From contig NZ_CP090066.1 of the NCBI RefSeq assembly GCF_021391535.1, positions 1,625,501 through 1,689,500 on the forward strand: a stretch of 64,000 nt of DNA, read 5' to 3'. The notes under the pieces were generated by a model. It was not told where the DNA came from and made no database searches. It saw nothing but the letters and a program-made list of their open reading frames with translations. This document shows positions 19,304 to 26,642 of this stretch, piece after piece (position 1 is the stretch's first letter; every line of letters starts with the position of its first letter). The stretch comes from Aurantimonas sp. HBX-1. GTDB taxonomy: Bacteria > Pseudomonadota > Alphaproteobacteria > Rhizobiales > Rhizobiaceae. A program made the position numbers and the translations under genes.

Positions 19304-20091
19304 GCGCGCCGATCCTCGTCTTCGATTCCGGCATCGGCGGCCTGACGGTGCTGCGCGAATTGCGGACCCACATGCCGGACCGCCGATTCGTCTATGTCGC
19401 GGACGATGCCGGCTTTCCCTATGGCGACTGGCAGGAAGACGAATTGCGGGAGCGGATCGTCTCGCTGTTCCGGGACCTCGTGCCGCGCTATGCGCCGCAG
19501 CTGGCGGTGATTGCCTGCAACACCGCCTCGACGCTCGTGCTGGAGGATTTGCGCGCCGCCTTCGACATCCCCTTCGTCGGGACGGTCCCGGCGATCAAAC
19601 CGGCCGCCGAGCGCACGCGCTCCGGCCTGATAAGCGTGCTGGCGACGCCGGGAACGGTACGGCGCGACTACACGCGCGACCTGATCGGCCGCTTCGCCGG
19701 CAATTGCACGGTGCGGCTGGTCGGGTCGAGTGAACTTGCGCGGCTGGCCGAGCAGTCGATCCTCGATGGCGACGTATCCAGTGACGCCATCGCCGCCGAG
19801 ATAGCGCCGTGCTTCGTCGAGGAGCGTGGACGACGGACCGACATCGTCGTCCTGGCCTGCACGCACTATCCGTTCATCGCCAACCATTTCCGGCAGCTCG
19901 CGCCCTGGCCGGTGGACTGGCTCGATCCGGCCGAGGCCATCGCCCGTCGCGCCCGCTCGCTCAGCGAGACGGCGGGGGAAGACCTGCCGGAAGGTTTCGA
20001 CGAGGCGTACATGACCAGCGGCCAGGCCTCCTACGCCATGCGCCGGCTGATCCGTGGATTTGGTCTCGGACTGGCACCACGGCAGGGCTGA
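19300..20091 (+). CDS. murI: Glutamate racemase
   Basis: 263 residues. Both catalytic cysteines are present in their usual surroundings (IACNTAS and LACTHYPFI), and the N-terminal LVFDSGIGGLTVL is diagnostic. MurI converts L-glutamate to D-glutamate for peptidoglycan. It starts with TTG at 19300, overlapping the trmJ stop by four bases, an arrangement that points to coupled translation from the trmJ message. Confidence 0.96.
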   Translation: MSAPILVFDSGIGGLTVLRELRTHMPDRRFVYVADDAGFPYGDWQEDELRERIVSLFRDLVPRYAPQLAVIACNTASTLVLEDLRAAFDIPFVGTVPAIKPAAERTRSGLISVLATPGTVRRDYTRDLIGRFAGNCTVRLVGSSELARLAEQSILDGDVSSDAIAAEIAPCFVEERGRRTDIVVLACTHYPFIANHFRQLAPWPVDWLDPAEAIARRARSLSETAGEDLPEGFDEAYMTSGQASYAMRRLIRGFGLGLAPRQG

Positions 20092-20124
20092 CGGAGACGG
20101 GGATACATAGCGCGGCAGGGAGCG

Positions 20125-20685
20125 TCAGCGGTCCATGAAGTCGGCGAACCGTTCGTAGCGCAGATCGTCCTCCGCGCGGCGCAGGTCGTCTTCCGCGTCC
20201 CACAGATCGTCGCGAAGTCGCTCCAGCTCCCGTCGCTTCTCGCGCCGCTTGTCTTCTTCCGCGATCGAGCCGAGTTCGTAGCGGAGGCTGTCGATCCGGC
20301 TGCGCAGCTGATCGCGGCGCTCGCGGGCATCGTGGACCTTCTTGTTCGCGAAATAGGGTTCCTCGAAGGCTGCCTTCAGGTCGAGCGGGCAGGAGCCGGC
20401 GTAGGAGCCCCCCTCGGCGCCGAGCCGCGCACCGTTCGACGGCGTGCAGAAGGTGGCGATCCCGGCCTCCCACCCCGTGCGCCAGGCGGCGACATCGGGT
20501 GTGACGCCGTGTTTCGTGCAGGCGGCCTGATGTTCCGCCACGAAACCGACCTGTCGGCCGTTGGCGCCGTCGCTTTCCCCGAGTCGCCGCCAGTCGCTCG
20601 TCAGACACTCTTCTTCGGACAGCGTCGCACACGCATTAAGCGCCAGCGCCGCCCCGACGAGGAGCGGCCATGTCATCTTTTTCAC
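20125..20685 (-). CDS. DUF2799-like lipoprotein with coiled-coil tail
   Basis: About 186 residues from GTG 20685, chosen because a GGGGG-containing ribosome site lies 11-15 bases upstream; ATG at 20706 or 20676 is also possible. A lipoprotein signal (LALNAC) anchors it. The N-terminal half carries the DUF2799 pattern (WRRLGESDGANG, then WRTGWEAG and CTPSNGARLGAEGG). The last ~75 residues are a highly charged Arg/Glu/Asp coiled coil. Function unknown. Convergent with murI. Confidence 0.75.
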   Translation of the reverse strand: MKKMTWPLLVGAALALNACATLSEEECLTSDWRRLGESDGANGRQVGFVAEHQAACTKHGVTPDVAAWRTGWEAGIATFCTPSNGARLGAEGGSYAGSCPLDLKAAFEEPYFANKKVHDARERRDQLRSRIDSLRYELGSIAEEDKRREKRRELERLRDDLWDAEDDLRRAEDDLRYERFADFMDR

Positions 20686-20808
20686 GTCAGAGATCCCCCT
20701 TCCCATACGTCAAGGGAAGGGGTGGCATTGCCCCGGAGAAAAATCAACGGGTGTCGGCAGCGGTCCCCGAGCGCAACGTCCTGCGCCGGGGGAAGCGCCT
20801 AGCATGCG

Positions 20809-21318
20809 TCAGCCGCGCTGGAAGGACAGGTCCGACACGGTCACGTCGGCGCCTTCGATCTTCTCGATCACCTGCATGCGAAACGTGTCGTTGCCGGTGT
20901 TGCGGATCAGCATGCGCGCCTTGTTGTCGTCGTAGATGACGCGGCCCCAGGTGACCTGGAGGTCCAGCGTGTCGCCCCGGCGCGAGCCGACGAGCTTGGC
21001 GGGGCCGCTGGCCGAACCGGTATAGGTGCCGCTGTAGCGGCCGCTGGCGGGATCGATCTTCAGCTTTGCGCCGATCTCGCGGCTCATGATCAGCATCGAA
21101 CGGCAGGTGCCCTGGAGGGCGAAGGCCGTCTCGCCGGACCTCGTGCCCTCGACGTCGCAATTGACATTGGTGGCGGTCGGCAGCTGCTCGACCTTGACCG
21201 AGCCGCCGCCGCTCCATCCGCCGTCGTAGCGCCCGAGGTAGCTGGCACCCTGCGCAAGGGCGCCGCCGGCAACGGCGGTGGCGATTACGGCGAGCGTCGT
21301 GACGAGCATGGGCTTCAT
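20809..21318 (-). CDS. Secreted small protein, distant paralog of the one at 37-570
   Basis: 169 residues with a signal peptide (VTTLAVIATAVAGGALAQ). The mature part shows GGWSGGGSV, NCDVEG, GTCRSM and GRYSGTYTG, the same order and spacing as QWSGPG, ICDF, GSCR and NYTGAF in the protein at 37-570, including the two cysteines. It looks beta-rich, perhaps a small barrel. No function is known to me. Divergent from the stress-type gene at 21475. Start ATG 21318 is fixed by the signal peptide; the long upstream open frame is not coding. Confidence 0.72.
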   Translation of the reverse strand: MKPMLVTTLAVIATAVAGGALAQGASYLGRYDGGWSGGGSVKVEQLPTATNVNCDVEGTRSGETAFALQGTCRSMLIMSREIGAKLKIDPASGRYSGTYTGSASGPAKLVGSRRGDTLDLQVTWGRVIYDDNKARMLIRNTGNDTFRMQVIEKIEGADVTVSDLSFQRG

Positions 21319-21417
21319 CGCAGGGTTTCCCGTTCGGAATGTGATTGGAGACGGCGTGTCTATCCGCCAGTTACGGCGCGATGATGGCCGGTGCGCACGG
21401 CAACCGCCGGCTTTCAC

Positions 21418-21442
21418 GGAACGGTGCGGCGCATGCGGCGTT
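21418..21442 (+). promoter_or_regulatory. Predicted EcfG (general stress sigma) promoter
   Basis: GGAAC at 21418-21422, 16-bp spacer, CGTT at 21439-21442. This is the consensus for EcfG-type sigma factors of the alphaproteobacterial PhyR-NepR-EcfG general stress response (GGAAC-N16/17-CGTT). It ends 32 bp before the start of the YqaE/Pmp3 gene, whose family is a classic stress-induced one. Confidence 0.72.
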
Positions 21443-21474
21443 GTGTAACCATTGAATGGAAGGGCTCGCATCTC

Positions 21475-21633
21475 ATGGACATCATCCGCATCATCCTCGC
21501 CATCATCCTGCCGCCCGTCGGCGTCTTCATGCAGGTCGGCTTCAGCAAGCACTTCTTCATCAACATCCTTCTCACCCTTCTCGGCTACATTCCCGGCGTC
21601 ATCCACGCCATCTGGGTCATCGCGAAGTACTGA
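21475..21633 (+). CDS. YqaE/Pmp3 family membrane peptide
   Basis: 52 residues, essentially two membrane helices (IIRIILAIILPPVGVFMQV and FFINILLTLLGYIPGVIHAIW), the hallmark of the UPF0057/Pmp3 family. These proteins sit in the inner membrane and are linked to salt, cold and general stress. The start at 21475 matches the family; 28 extra upstream codons are possible but unlikely. It has a consensus EcfG promoter upstream and a strong terminator downstream, so it is an independent unit. Confidence 0.9.
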   Translation: MDIIRIILAIILPPVGVFMQVGFSKHFFINILLTLLGYIPGVIHAIWVIAKY

Positions 21634-21685
21634 GCCGACGAGGGAATGGTTGACTTGTGGAGCCGAGGCTCCTAGGAAATGCCCG

Positions 21686-21715
21686 ACCGGTTGGAACAGC
21701 TCCAGCCGGTTTTTT
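21686..21715 (+). terminator. Intrinsic terminator after the YqaE/Pmp3 gene
   Basis: Ten-base stem ACCGGTTGGA/TCCAGCCGGT (one G-U pair) with loop ACAGC, followed directly by a run of six T. It begins 53 bases after the stop codon. Confidence 0.85.
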
Positions 21716-21850
21716 CGACGTGTCCCGTGGACGGCATCGCATCGTGCCCATGCTGTCCTGTCAGTCCGCATCCGCGGGCAGAGGAGGGCGCGTTTCCTCG
21801 GAGAGCCGACGGATCGTCCGTTCGGCCTCTTTCTGTTTGAAGGAAATGCG

Positions 21851-22468
21851 ATGAGCAAGCGCGCATCAGCGAAGTACAAGATCGATCGCCGCATGGGCGA
21901 GAACATCTGGGGACGTCCCAAGTCCCCGGTGAACCGCCGCCAGTACGGCCCGGGCCAGCATGGCCAGCGGCGCAAGGGCAAGGTGTCGGATTTCGGCGTC
22001 CAGCTCCGTGCGAAGCAGAAGCTGAAGGGCTATTACGGCGACGTCTCCGAGAAGCAGTTCCGCAAGATCTACGAAGAGGCCGCCCGTCGCCGCGGTGATA
22101 CCTCGGAGAACCTGATCGGCCTCCTGGAGAGCCGTCTCGACGCCGTCGTCTATCGGGCGAAGTTCGTCGCGACGATCTTTGCCGCACGGCAGTTCGTCAA
22201 CCACGGCCACGTCAACGTCAACGGTCGCCGTACCAACATCCAGTCGTATGTCTGCAAGGCCGGCGACGTGATCGAGGTCCGCCAGAAGTCCAAGCAGCTG
22301 GCCTTCGTGCTGGAAGCCACGCAGCTCGCCGAGCGCGACGTGCCGGACTATCTCGACGTCGACCACCAGAAGATGGTCGCCACCTACACCCGCGTGCCCG
22401 GCCTCCACGACGTGCCGTATCCGGTGCAGATGGAGCCGAACCTGGTCGTCGAGTTCTACTCGCGCTGA
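21851..22468 (+). CDS. rpsD: 30S ribosomal protein S4
   Basis: 205 residues. Typical uS4: N-terminal SKRASAKYKIDRRMGENIWG, the RRQYGPGQHGQRR stretch, and the S4 RNA-binding domain (RLDAVVYRAKF, ARQFVNHGHVNVNG). S4 nucleates assembly of the 30S body and binds 16S rRNA; in many bacteria it also regulates its own operon. Here it is a single gene with its own upstream region and terminator, the usual alphaproteobacterial arrangement outside the alpha operon. AAGGAAA precedes the ATG. Confidence 0.99.
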   Translation: MSKRASAKYKIDRRMGENIWGRPKSPVNRRQYGPGQHGQRRKGKVSDFGVQLRAKQKLKGYYGDVSEKQFRKIYEEAARRRGDTSENLIGLLESRLDAVVYRAKFVATIFAARQFVNHGHVNVNGRRTNIQSYVCKAGDVIEVRQKSKQLAFVLEATQLAERDVPDYLDVDHQKMVATYTRVPGLHDVPYPVQMEPNLVVEFYSR

Positions 22469-22492
22469 TCGGCAGACCCCTTATCGAATGCC

Positions 22493-22519
22493 AAAGGCCG
22501 TCCCTCGGGGCGGCCTTTT
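22493..22519 (+). terminator. Intrinsic terminator of rpsD
   Basis: AAAGGCCG...CGGCCTTTT hairpin with a short loop (TCCCTCGGGG region), followed by TTTTGTTTT. It starts 24 bases after the rpsD stop. Confidence 0.82.
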
Positions 22520-22568
22520 GTTTTGGGCGAGCGGCGGCTACACGGGACGCGGATACGAGGACGGACCG

Positions 22569-23453
22569 GTGATACTCGACAGCGACCTTGGCGACACGAC
22601 AGCGGCGCCCGATATCGGGGACGCCGAGATCGGCAGCGGTGCCCACAGCCTGTTTCGCGAGGCGCCGGACTCGGTGACCTTCCGCAAGCTGCGCAAGCGC
22701 CTGTTGCGGGAGGTGCGCGACGCGATCGAGCGGCACGGGATGGTCCGGCCGGGCGCGCGCTGGCTGGTCGGCATCTCGGGCGGCAAGGACTCCTACGCGC
22801 TGCTGGCGCTGCTGCACGACCTGAAATGGCGGGGACTGCTGCCGGCCGATCTGCTGGCCTGCAATCTCGACCAGGGCCAGCCGAACTTTCCCAAGCATGT
22901 CCTGCCGGATTTCCTCGACCGTTTCGGCATTCCACACCGCATCGAGTATCGCGACACCTATTCGGTGGTGACCGAGAAGGTGCCGGCCGGAGCGACCTAC
23001 TGTTCGCTGTGCTCGCGGCTGCGGCGCGGCCACCTCTACCGCATCGCGCGGGAGGAGGGCTGCGAGGCGCTGGTGCTCGGCCACCACCGCGACGACTGCC
23101 TCGAGACCTTCTTCATGAACCTCTTCCATGGCGGCCGGCTGTCGGCGATGCCGGCGAAGCTGCTCAACGACGAGGGCGACCTCATGGTGCTGCGGCCGCT
23201 GATCGCCTCGGCCGAGGAGGACATCGCGAAGTTCTCCGCGGCGATGGCGTTCCCTATCATCCCCTGCGATCTCTGCGGCAGCCAAGACGGGCTGCAGCGC
23301 AACGTGACCAAGCAGATGCTGGCCGAGATGGAACGGCGCTTCCCGGGCCGCAAGCAGGTGATGATGCGGGCGCTGGCGACGGTCCGGCCGGGCCATCTCC
23401 TCGACCCGTCGCTGTTCGACTTCGCTGGCCTTGCGCCGAATCCCGATCCCTAG
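22569..23453 (+). CDS. ttcA: tRNA 2-thiocytidine biosynthesis protein TtcA
   Basis: 294 residues from GTG 22569, which follows GAGGA; an earlier ATG at 22488 would overlap the rpsD terminator. PP-loop ATPase motif SGGKDS, plus the two CxxC pairs CSLC and CDLC that bind the iron-sulfur cluster in TtcA. It thiolates cytidine 32 in certain tRNAs. Notably it follows a gene for S4 and shares the window with TrmJ, which modifies the same tRNA position (the ribose of residue 32). Confidence 0.93.
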   Translation: MILDSDLGDTTAAPDIGDAEIGSGAHSLFREAPDSVTFRKLRKRLLREVRDAIERHGMVRPGARWLVGISGGKDSYALLALLHDLKWRGLLPADLLACNLDQGQPNFPKHVLPDFLDRFGIPHRIEYRDTYSVVTEKVPAGATYCSLCSRLRRGHLYRIAREEGCEALVLGHHRDDCLETFFMNLFHGGRLSAMPAKLLNDEGDLMVLRPLIASAEEDIAKFSAAMAFPIIPCDLCGSQDGLQRNVTKQMLAEMERRFPGRKQVMMRALATVRPGHLLDPSLFDFAGLAPNPDP

Positions 23454-23462
23454 CCGAAGGCT

Positions 23463-24293
23463 ATGCCCTTGCCCGCCACGATCGACATCGACCGCCTCGC
23501 CGACATCCTGCGCGAGGCTGCCATCGCGGAGATCATGCCGCGCTTCCGCAATCTCGGCGAGGGCGACATCCGCGAGAAGACCTCCGCGACGGATCTCGTC
23601 ACCGAGGCCGACGAGGCGGCCGAACGGTTCATCGCCCGTCGCTGCCGGGAGATCGCCCCGGACGCGCTGTTCGTCGGCGAGGAATCGGTCGCCGCCGACC
23701 CGGCTCTGCTCGACCGCCTCGACGACGCCGATCTTGCCATCGTCGTCGACCCGGTCGACGGCACCGCGAACTTCGCCGCCGGCCTGCCGCTGTTCGCGGT
23801 GATGGCGGCCGTCGTCTCCAGGGGCGAGACGGTCGCCGGCATCATCTACGATCCGGTGGGCGACGACTTCATGCTCGCCGAGAAGGGGGCGGGGGCGTTC
23901 CAGCGCACGCCGACCGGGGCGGCGCGGATCCTGCGCACGGCGCCCTCACTGCCGCTCGCCGAGGCGATCGGCTGCGTCAGCGCGACCTATTTCCCGGTCG
24001 CCGAGCGGGCGGCGCTGCTGCCGCGCCTGGGCGCTCTGAAGATCGTCGGGAACTATCGCTGCGCCGGCCACGAATACCGGCTGCTCGCCTCGGGCGGCAC
24101 GCATGTGTCGATCTACTCGAAGCTGATGCCCTGGGACCATCTGGCCGGCTGCCTGCTGGTGGCCGAAGCGGGCGGAAGCTTCGCCATGGCCGACGGATCG
24201 CCCTACACGCCCCGCCACCGCGACGGTGCCATCATCGCGGCCTGCAGCAGCGAGCTGTGGACGCAGGCGCGCCAGGGGCTGCTCCCGGCCTGA
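23463..24293 (+). CDS. Inositol-monophosphatase family phosphatase
   Basis: 276 residues of the lithium-sensitive Mg-dependent phosphatase fold. Metal-binding motifs: GEES (residues ~75-78), DPVDGTANF (~98-106) and WDHLAG (~220-225). Members act on inositol phosphates, 3'-phosphoadenosine phosphates or histidinol phosphate, and the sequence alone does not settle which. Only nine bases separate it from ttcA, so the two are probably one operon. Confidence 0.88.
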   Translation: MPLPATIDIDRLADILREAAIAEIMPRFRNLGEGDIREKTSATDLVTEADEAAERFIARRCREIAPDALFVGEESVAADPALLDRLDDADLAIVVDPVDGTANFAAGLPLFAVMAAVVSRGETVAGIIYDPVGDDFMLAEKGAGAFQRTPTGAARILRTAPSLPLAEAIGCVSATYFPVAERAALLPRLGALKIVGNYRCAGHEYRLLASGGTHVSIYSKLMPWDHLAGCLLVAEAGGSFAMADGSPYTPRHRDGAIIAACSSELWTQARQGLLPA

Positions 24294-24307
24294 GCCGGAG
24301 TCCCCTG

Positions 24308-25576
24308 TCACTCCGCGGGACTGCGCCCTGCCGCCAGGCTCTTCGGGTCGTATTTGGCGTCGAACAGCCGGCCTTCGGCCAGATAGACGCAGACCAGCGA
24401 GCCGATCGACAGGACGATGAAGCCGAACAGCATCGGCAGCACCGTGCCGTCGTAGAAATAGCCGATCACCGCGCCGAACAGGCCGCCGCCGAAGGTCTGC
24501 ATGAAGCCGAGCACCGAGGAGGCCGTGCCCGCGACATGGCCGAGCGGGTCCATGGCGAGAGCGTTGAAGTTCGTGCCGATGAAGCCGAACAGGCCGAAAT
24601 TGATCGTCATCGCCACCAGGAAGAACCAGAACGGCGCGGCTCCGCCCATCGCGAATGCGACGGTGAAATGCAGCACGGCCACCACCAGGAAGCCGATCAG
24701 CGCGCCGTGCGACAGCCGGCGCATGCCGAGTCGCTCGACGAGCCGCGAATTCGCGAAGGATGCCACCGCCATGAACACCGCGGTCGTCGAGAAGGCGACG
24801 GTGAAGATCGGGCCGAGGCCATAGACGCCGGTGTAGATCTGCTCGGCCTGGTTGATGAAGCCGAACAGCACGCCGAAGATCAGCGCGGTCGAGATCGTGT
24901 AGCCGAAGGCGACGCGGTTGGTGAGGACGATCCGGAACGCCTCGAAGGTCCGCTTGAAGGTGAGTTCGCGCCGGTCTTCCGGTGCCAGCGTCTCGGGCAG
25001 CCGCATCGCCGACCAGATCGTCACGAACAGGCCGAACACCGCAATGGCCACGAACACCTCGCGCCACGAGCCGAACAGCATGATTGCCTGGCCGATATTC
25101 GGCGCGATCACCGGGATCGCCATGAACACCATCATCACCAGCGACATGACGCTGGCCATGCGGCGGCCGCCGAAGCAGTCGCGCACGACCGAGATGGCGA
25201 TGACGCGCGTCGCCGCCGCGCCGATGCCCTGCACTGCGCGCAGGGCCAGGAGCACGCCGAAGGTCGGCGAAAAGATCGCCGCGATCGAGGCGAGGACGTA
25301 GATGGCGAGGCCGAAGAACAGGATCGGCCGGCGGCCGAAGCGGTCGGACAGGGTACCGTAGACGATCTGCGCGCCGCCGAAGCCGAGAATGTAGGCGGTA
25401 ATGACCAGCTGCCGCTGATTCTCGTCGGTGACGCCGAGCGCTGCGCCCATTTCCTGCAGCGAGGGGATGAAGATGTCGATCGCCGCCGCGTTGAGCGCCA
25501 TCATGCAGGCGATCAGCGTCACCAGCTCCCAGTAGGGCATCCCGCGCGTTTCGGCGTTCTTGGACAGATCAGACAT
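24308..25576 (-). CDS. MFS transporter, Bcr/CflA-type drug exporter
   Basis: 422 residues with about twelve membrane helices. The MFS motif A is present in the loop after helix 2 (YGTLSDRFGRRPILF), and the N-terminal pattern IDIFIPSLQEMGAALGVT resembles the Bcr/CflA group (14-residue helix 1 with D and P). Likely a proton-driven exporter of small toxic molecules; the substrate is unknown. ATG 25576 is chosen because the first helix follows about 20 residues later. Convergent with the IMPase-family gene. Confidence 0.82.
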   Translation of the reverse strand: MSDLSKNAETRGMPYWELVTLIACMMALNAAAIDIFIPSLQEMGAALGVTDENQRQLVITAYILGFGGAQIVYGTLSDRFGRRPILFFGLAIYVLASIAAIFSPTFGVLLALRAVQGIGAAATRVIAISVVRDCFGGRRMASVMSLVMMVFMAIPVIAPNIGQAIMLFGSWREVFVAIAVFGLFVTIWSAMRLPETLAPEDRRELTFKRTFEAFRIVLTNRVAFGYTISTALIFGVLFGFINQAEQIYTGVYGLGPIFTVAFSTTAVFMAVASFANSRLVERLGMRRLSHGALIGFLVVAVLHFTVAFAMGGAAPFWFFLVAMTINFGLFGFIGTNFNALAMDPLGHVAGTASSVLGFMQTFGGGLFGAVIGYFYDGTVLPMLFGFIVLSIGSLVCVYLAEGRLFDAKYDPKSLAAGRSPAE

Positions 25577-25784
25577 TCTCGGCCTCGCAGCGCTCGATCG
25601 TCGCGGCATGCTGATCGGATCGATCATGCTTCTGTCGCAGAATTGGAAAGGTGTGCAGCGCGGACCGGCCGCCGGACGGGGCAGCGATGCGCGCCTCATG
25701 AGGTTATGGCTCAGGGCCAGATTGGCAAGGGTGCCTTACGTCTTTCTCCCGATGACGGACCGTCACTGCAGTGCACAACGACGA

Positions 25785-25809
25785 AAGCCCGCGCTGACCG
25801 CGCGGGCTT
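25785..25809 (-). terminator. Probable grxD terminator
   Basis: Hairpin AAGCCCGCG/CGCGGGCTT with a 7-base loop, about 40 bases past the grxD stop; on the minus strand it is followed by TTTCGTCG. The weak T tract makes this moderate. Confidence 0.55.
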
Positions 25810-25846
25810 CGACGTCAGGACCCCGAGACGGATCGGCCGGGCGTGG

Positions 25847-26194
25847 TCAGCCGTTCGCGGCGGCGGGGGCGGTCGTCGCGACCCCCTTTTCGCCGAAGAA
25901 CGACTGCAGCTCGCCGGCCTGGAACATCTCGCGGATGATGTCGCAGCCGCCCACGAACTCGCCCTTGACGTAGAGCTGCGGAATCGTCGGCCACTGGCTG
26001 TAGTCCTTGATGCCCTGGCGCAGGTCGTCCGCCGACAGGACGTTGACGCCCTTGTACTCGACGCCGAGGTAATCGAGAATCTGCACCACCTGGCCGGAGA
26101 AGCCGCACTGCGGAAAGGCCGGGGTGCCCTTCATGAAGACCACCACGTCGTTGGTCTTCACCTCGTTGTCGATCCATTCGTTGATGGCGGTCAT
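25847..26194 (-). CDS. grxD: Monothiol glutaredoxin, Grx4 family
   Basis: 115 residues with the CGFS active site (PQCGFSGQVV) and the WPTIPQLYV and GGCDI glutathione-binding segments. CGFS glutaredoxins bridge a [2Fe-2S] cluster with glutathione and hand it on in iron-sulfur assembly, often paired with a BolA protein. The bolA gene lies just upstream in the same direction, supporting a BolA-Grx4 complex. Start 26194 (MTAINEWI) matches the family; an upstream ATG adds 15 residues. Confidence 0.96.
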   Translation of the reverse strand: MTAINEWIDNEVKTNDVVVFMKGTPAFPQCGFSGQVVQILDYLGVEYKGVNVLSADDLRQGIKDYSQWPTIPQLYVKGEFVGGCDIIREMFQAGELQSFFGEKGVATTAPAAANG

Positions 26195-26314
26195 GGGTTT
26201 TCCTGTCTCATGAATGTCTGGGAGCGGGAGTCGCGTCACGCGTCAGCCGTTCGTCGAACCAGTCAGAAATTCTCTGTCTGCGATCGGGGCGCCGCTCGCG
26301 TCGCCCTCAACATA

Positions 26315-26548
26315 CTATTTCGGTGCGCTGGTTTGAAGGGCCAGGGCGTGCAACTCGCCGCCCATGTTCCCCCGCAGGGCCTGGTAGACCATCTGGTGCT
26401 GCTGCACGCGCGACTTGCCGCGGAAGCTCTCGGACACGACCTCGGCGGCATAATGGTCGCCGTCGCCGGCCAGGTCACGGATGCTGACGACGGCGTCGGG
26501 GATCGCGTCCTTGATCATCGTTTCGATGTCGCGGGCGTTCATGGGCAT
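26315..26548 (-). CDS. BolA family protein
   Basis: 77 residues. Carries the BolA core, with the DGDHYAAEVVSESFRGKSRVQQHQMVYQ region split by the usual 'F-x-G-x-x-x-v-x-r-H' helix motif (F-R-G-K-S-R-V-Q-Q-H). It is expected to partner Grx4 through a shared iron-sulfur cluster and take part in iron regulation or cluster delivery. It lies between purL and grxD, the standard Rhizobiales order. GGAG eight bases before ATG 26548. Confidence 0.93.
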   Translation of the reverse strand: MPMNARDIETMIKDAIPDAVVSIRDLAGDGDHYAAEVVSESFRGKSRVQQHQMVYQALRGNMGGELHALALQTSAPK

Positions 26549-26642
26549 GAAGGGTTCTCCGTGGGCGGCCGGGCTGGCCGTTCGCCCCGATGATAGGGTC
26601 CGGCCGCGCCGCGATCAATCCGAGGCGTGGCCGGGCGCCGCT

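Noticed and set aside
22523..26593. Very long open frame (about 1,350 codons) on the + strand across ttcA, the IMPase gene and the MFS gene
   Set aside because: It is a GC-skew artefact: an out-of-frame reading with extreme Arg/Gly/His content and no conserved motif, while well-supported genes occupy the same DNA.
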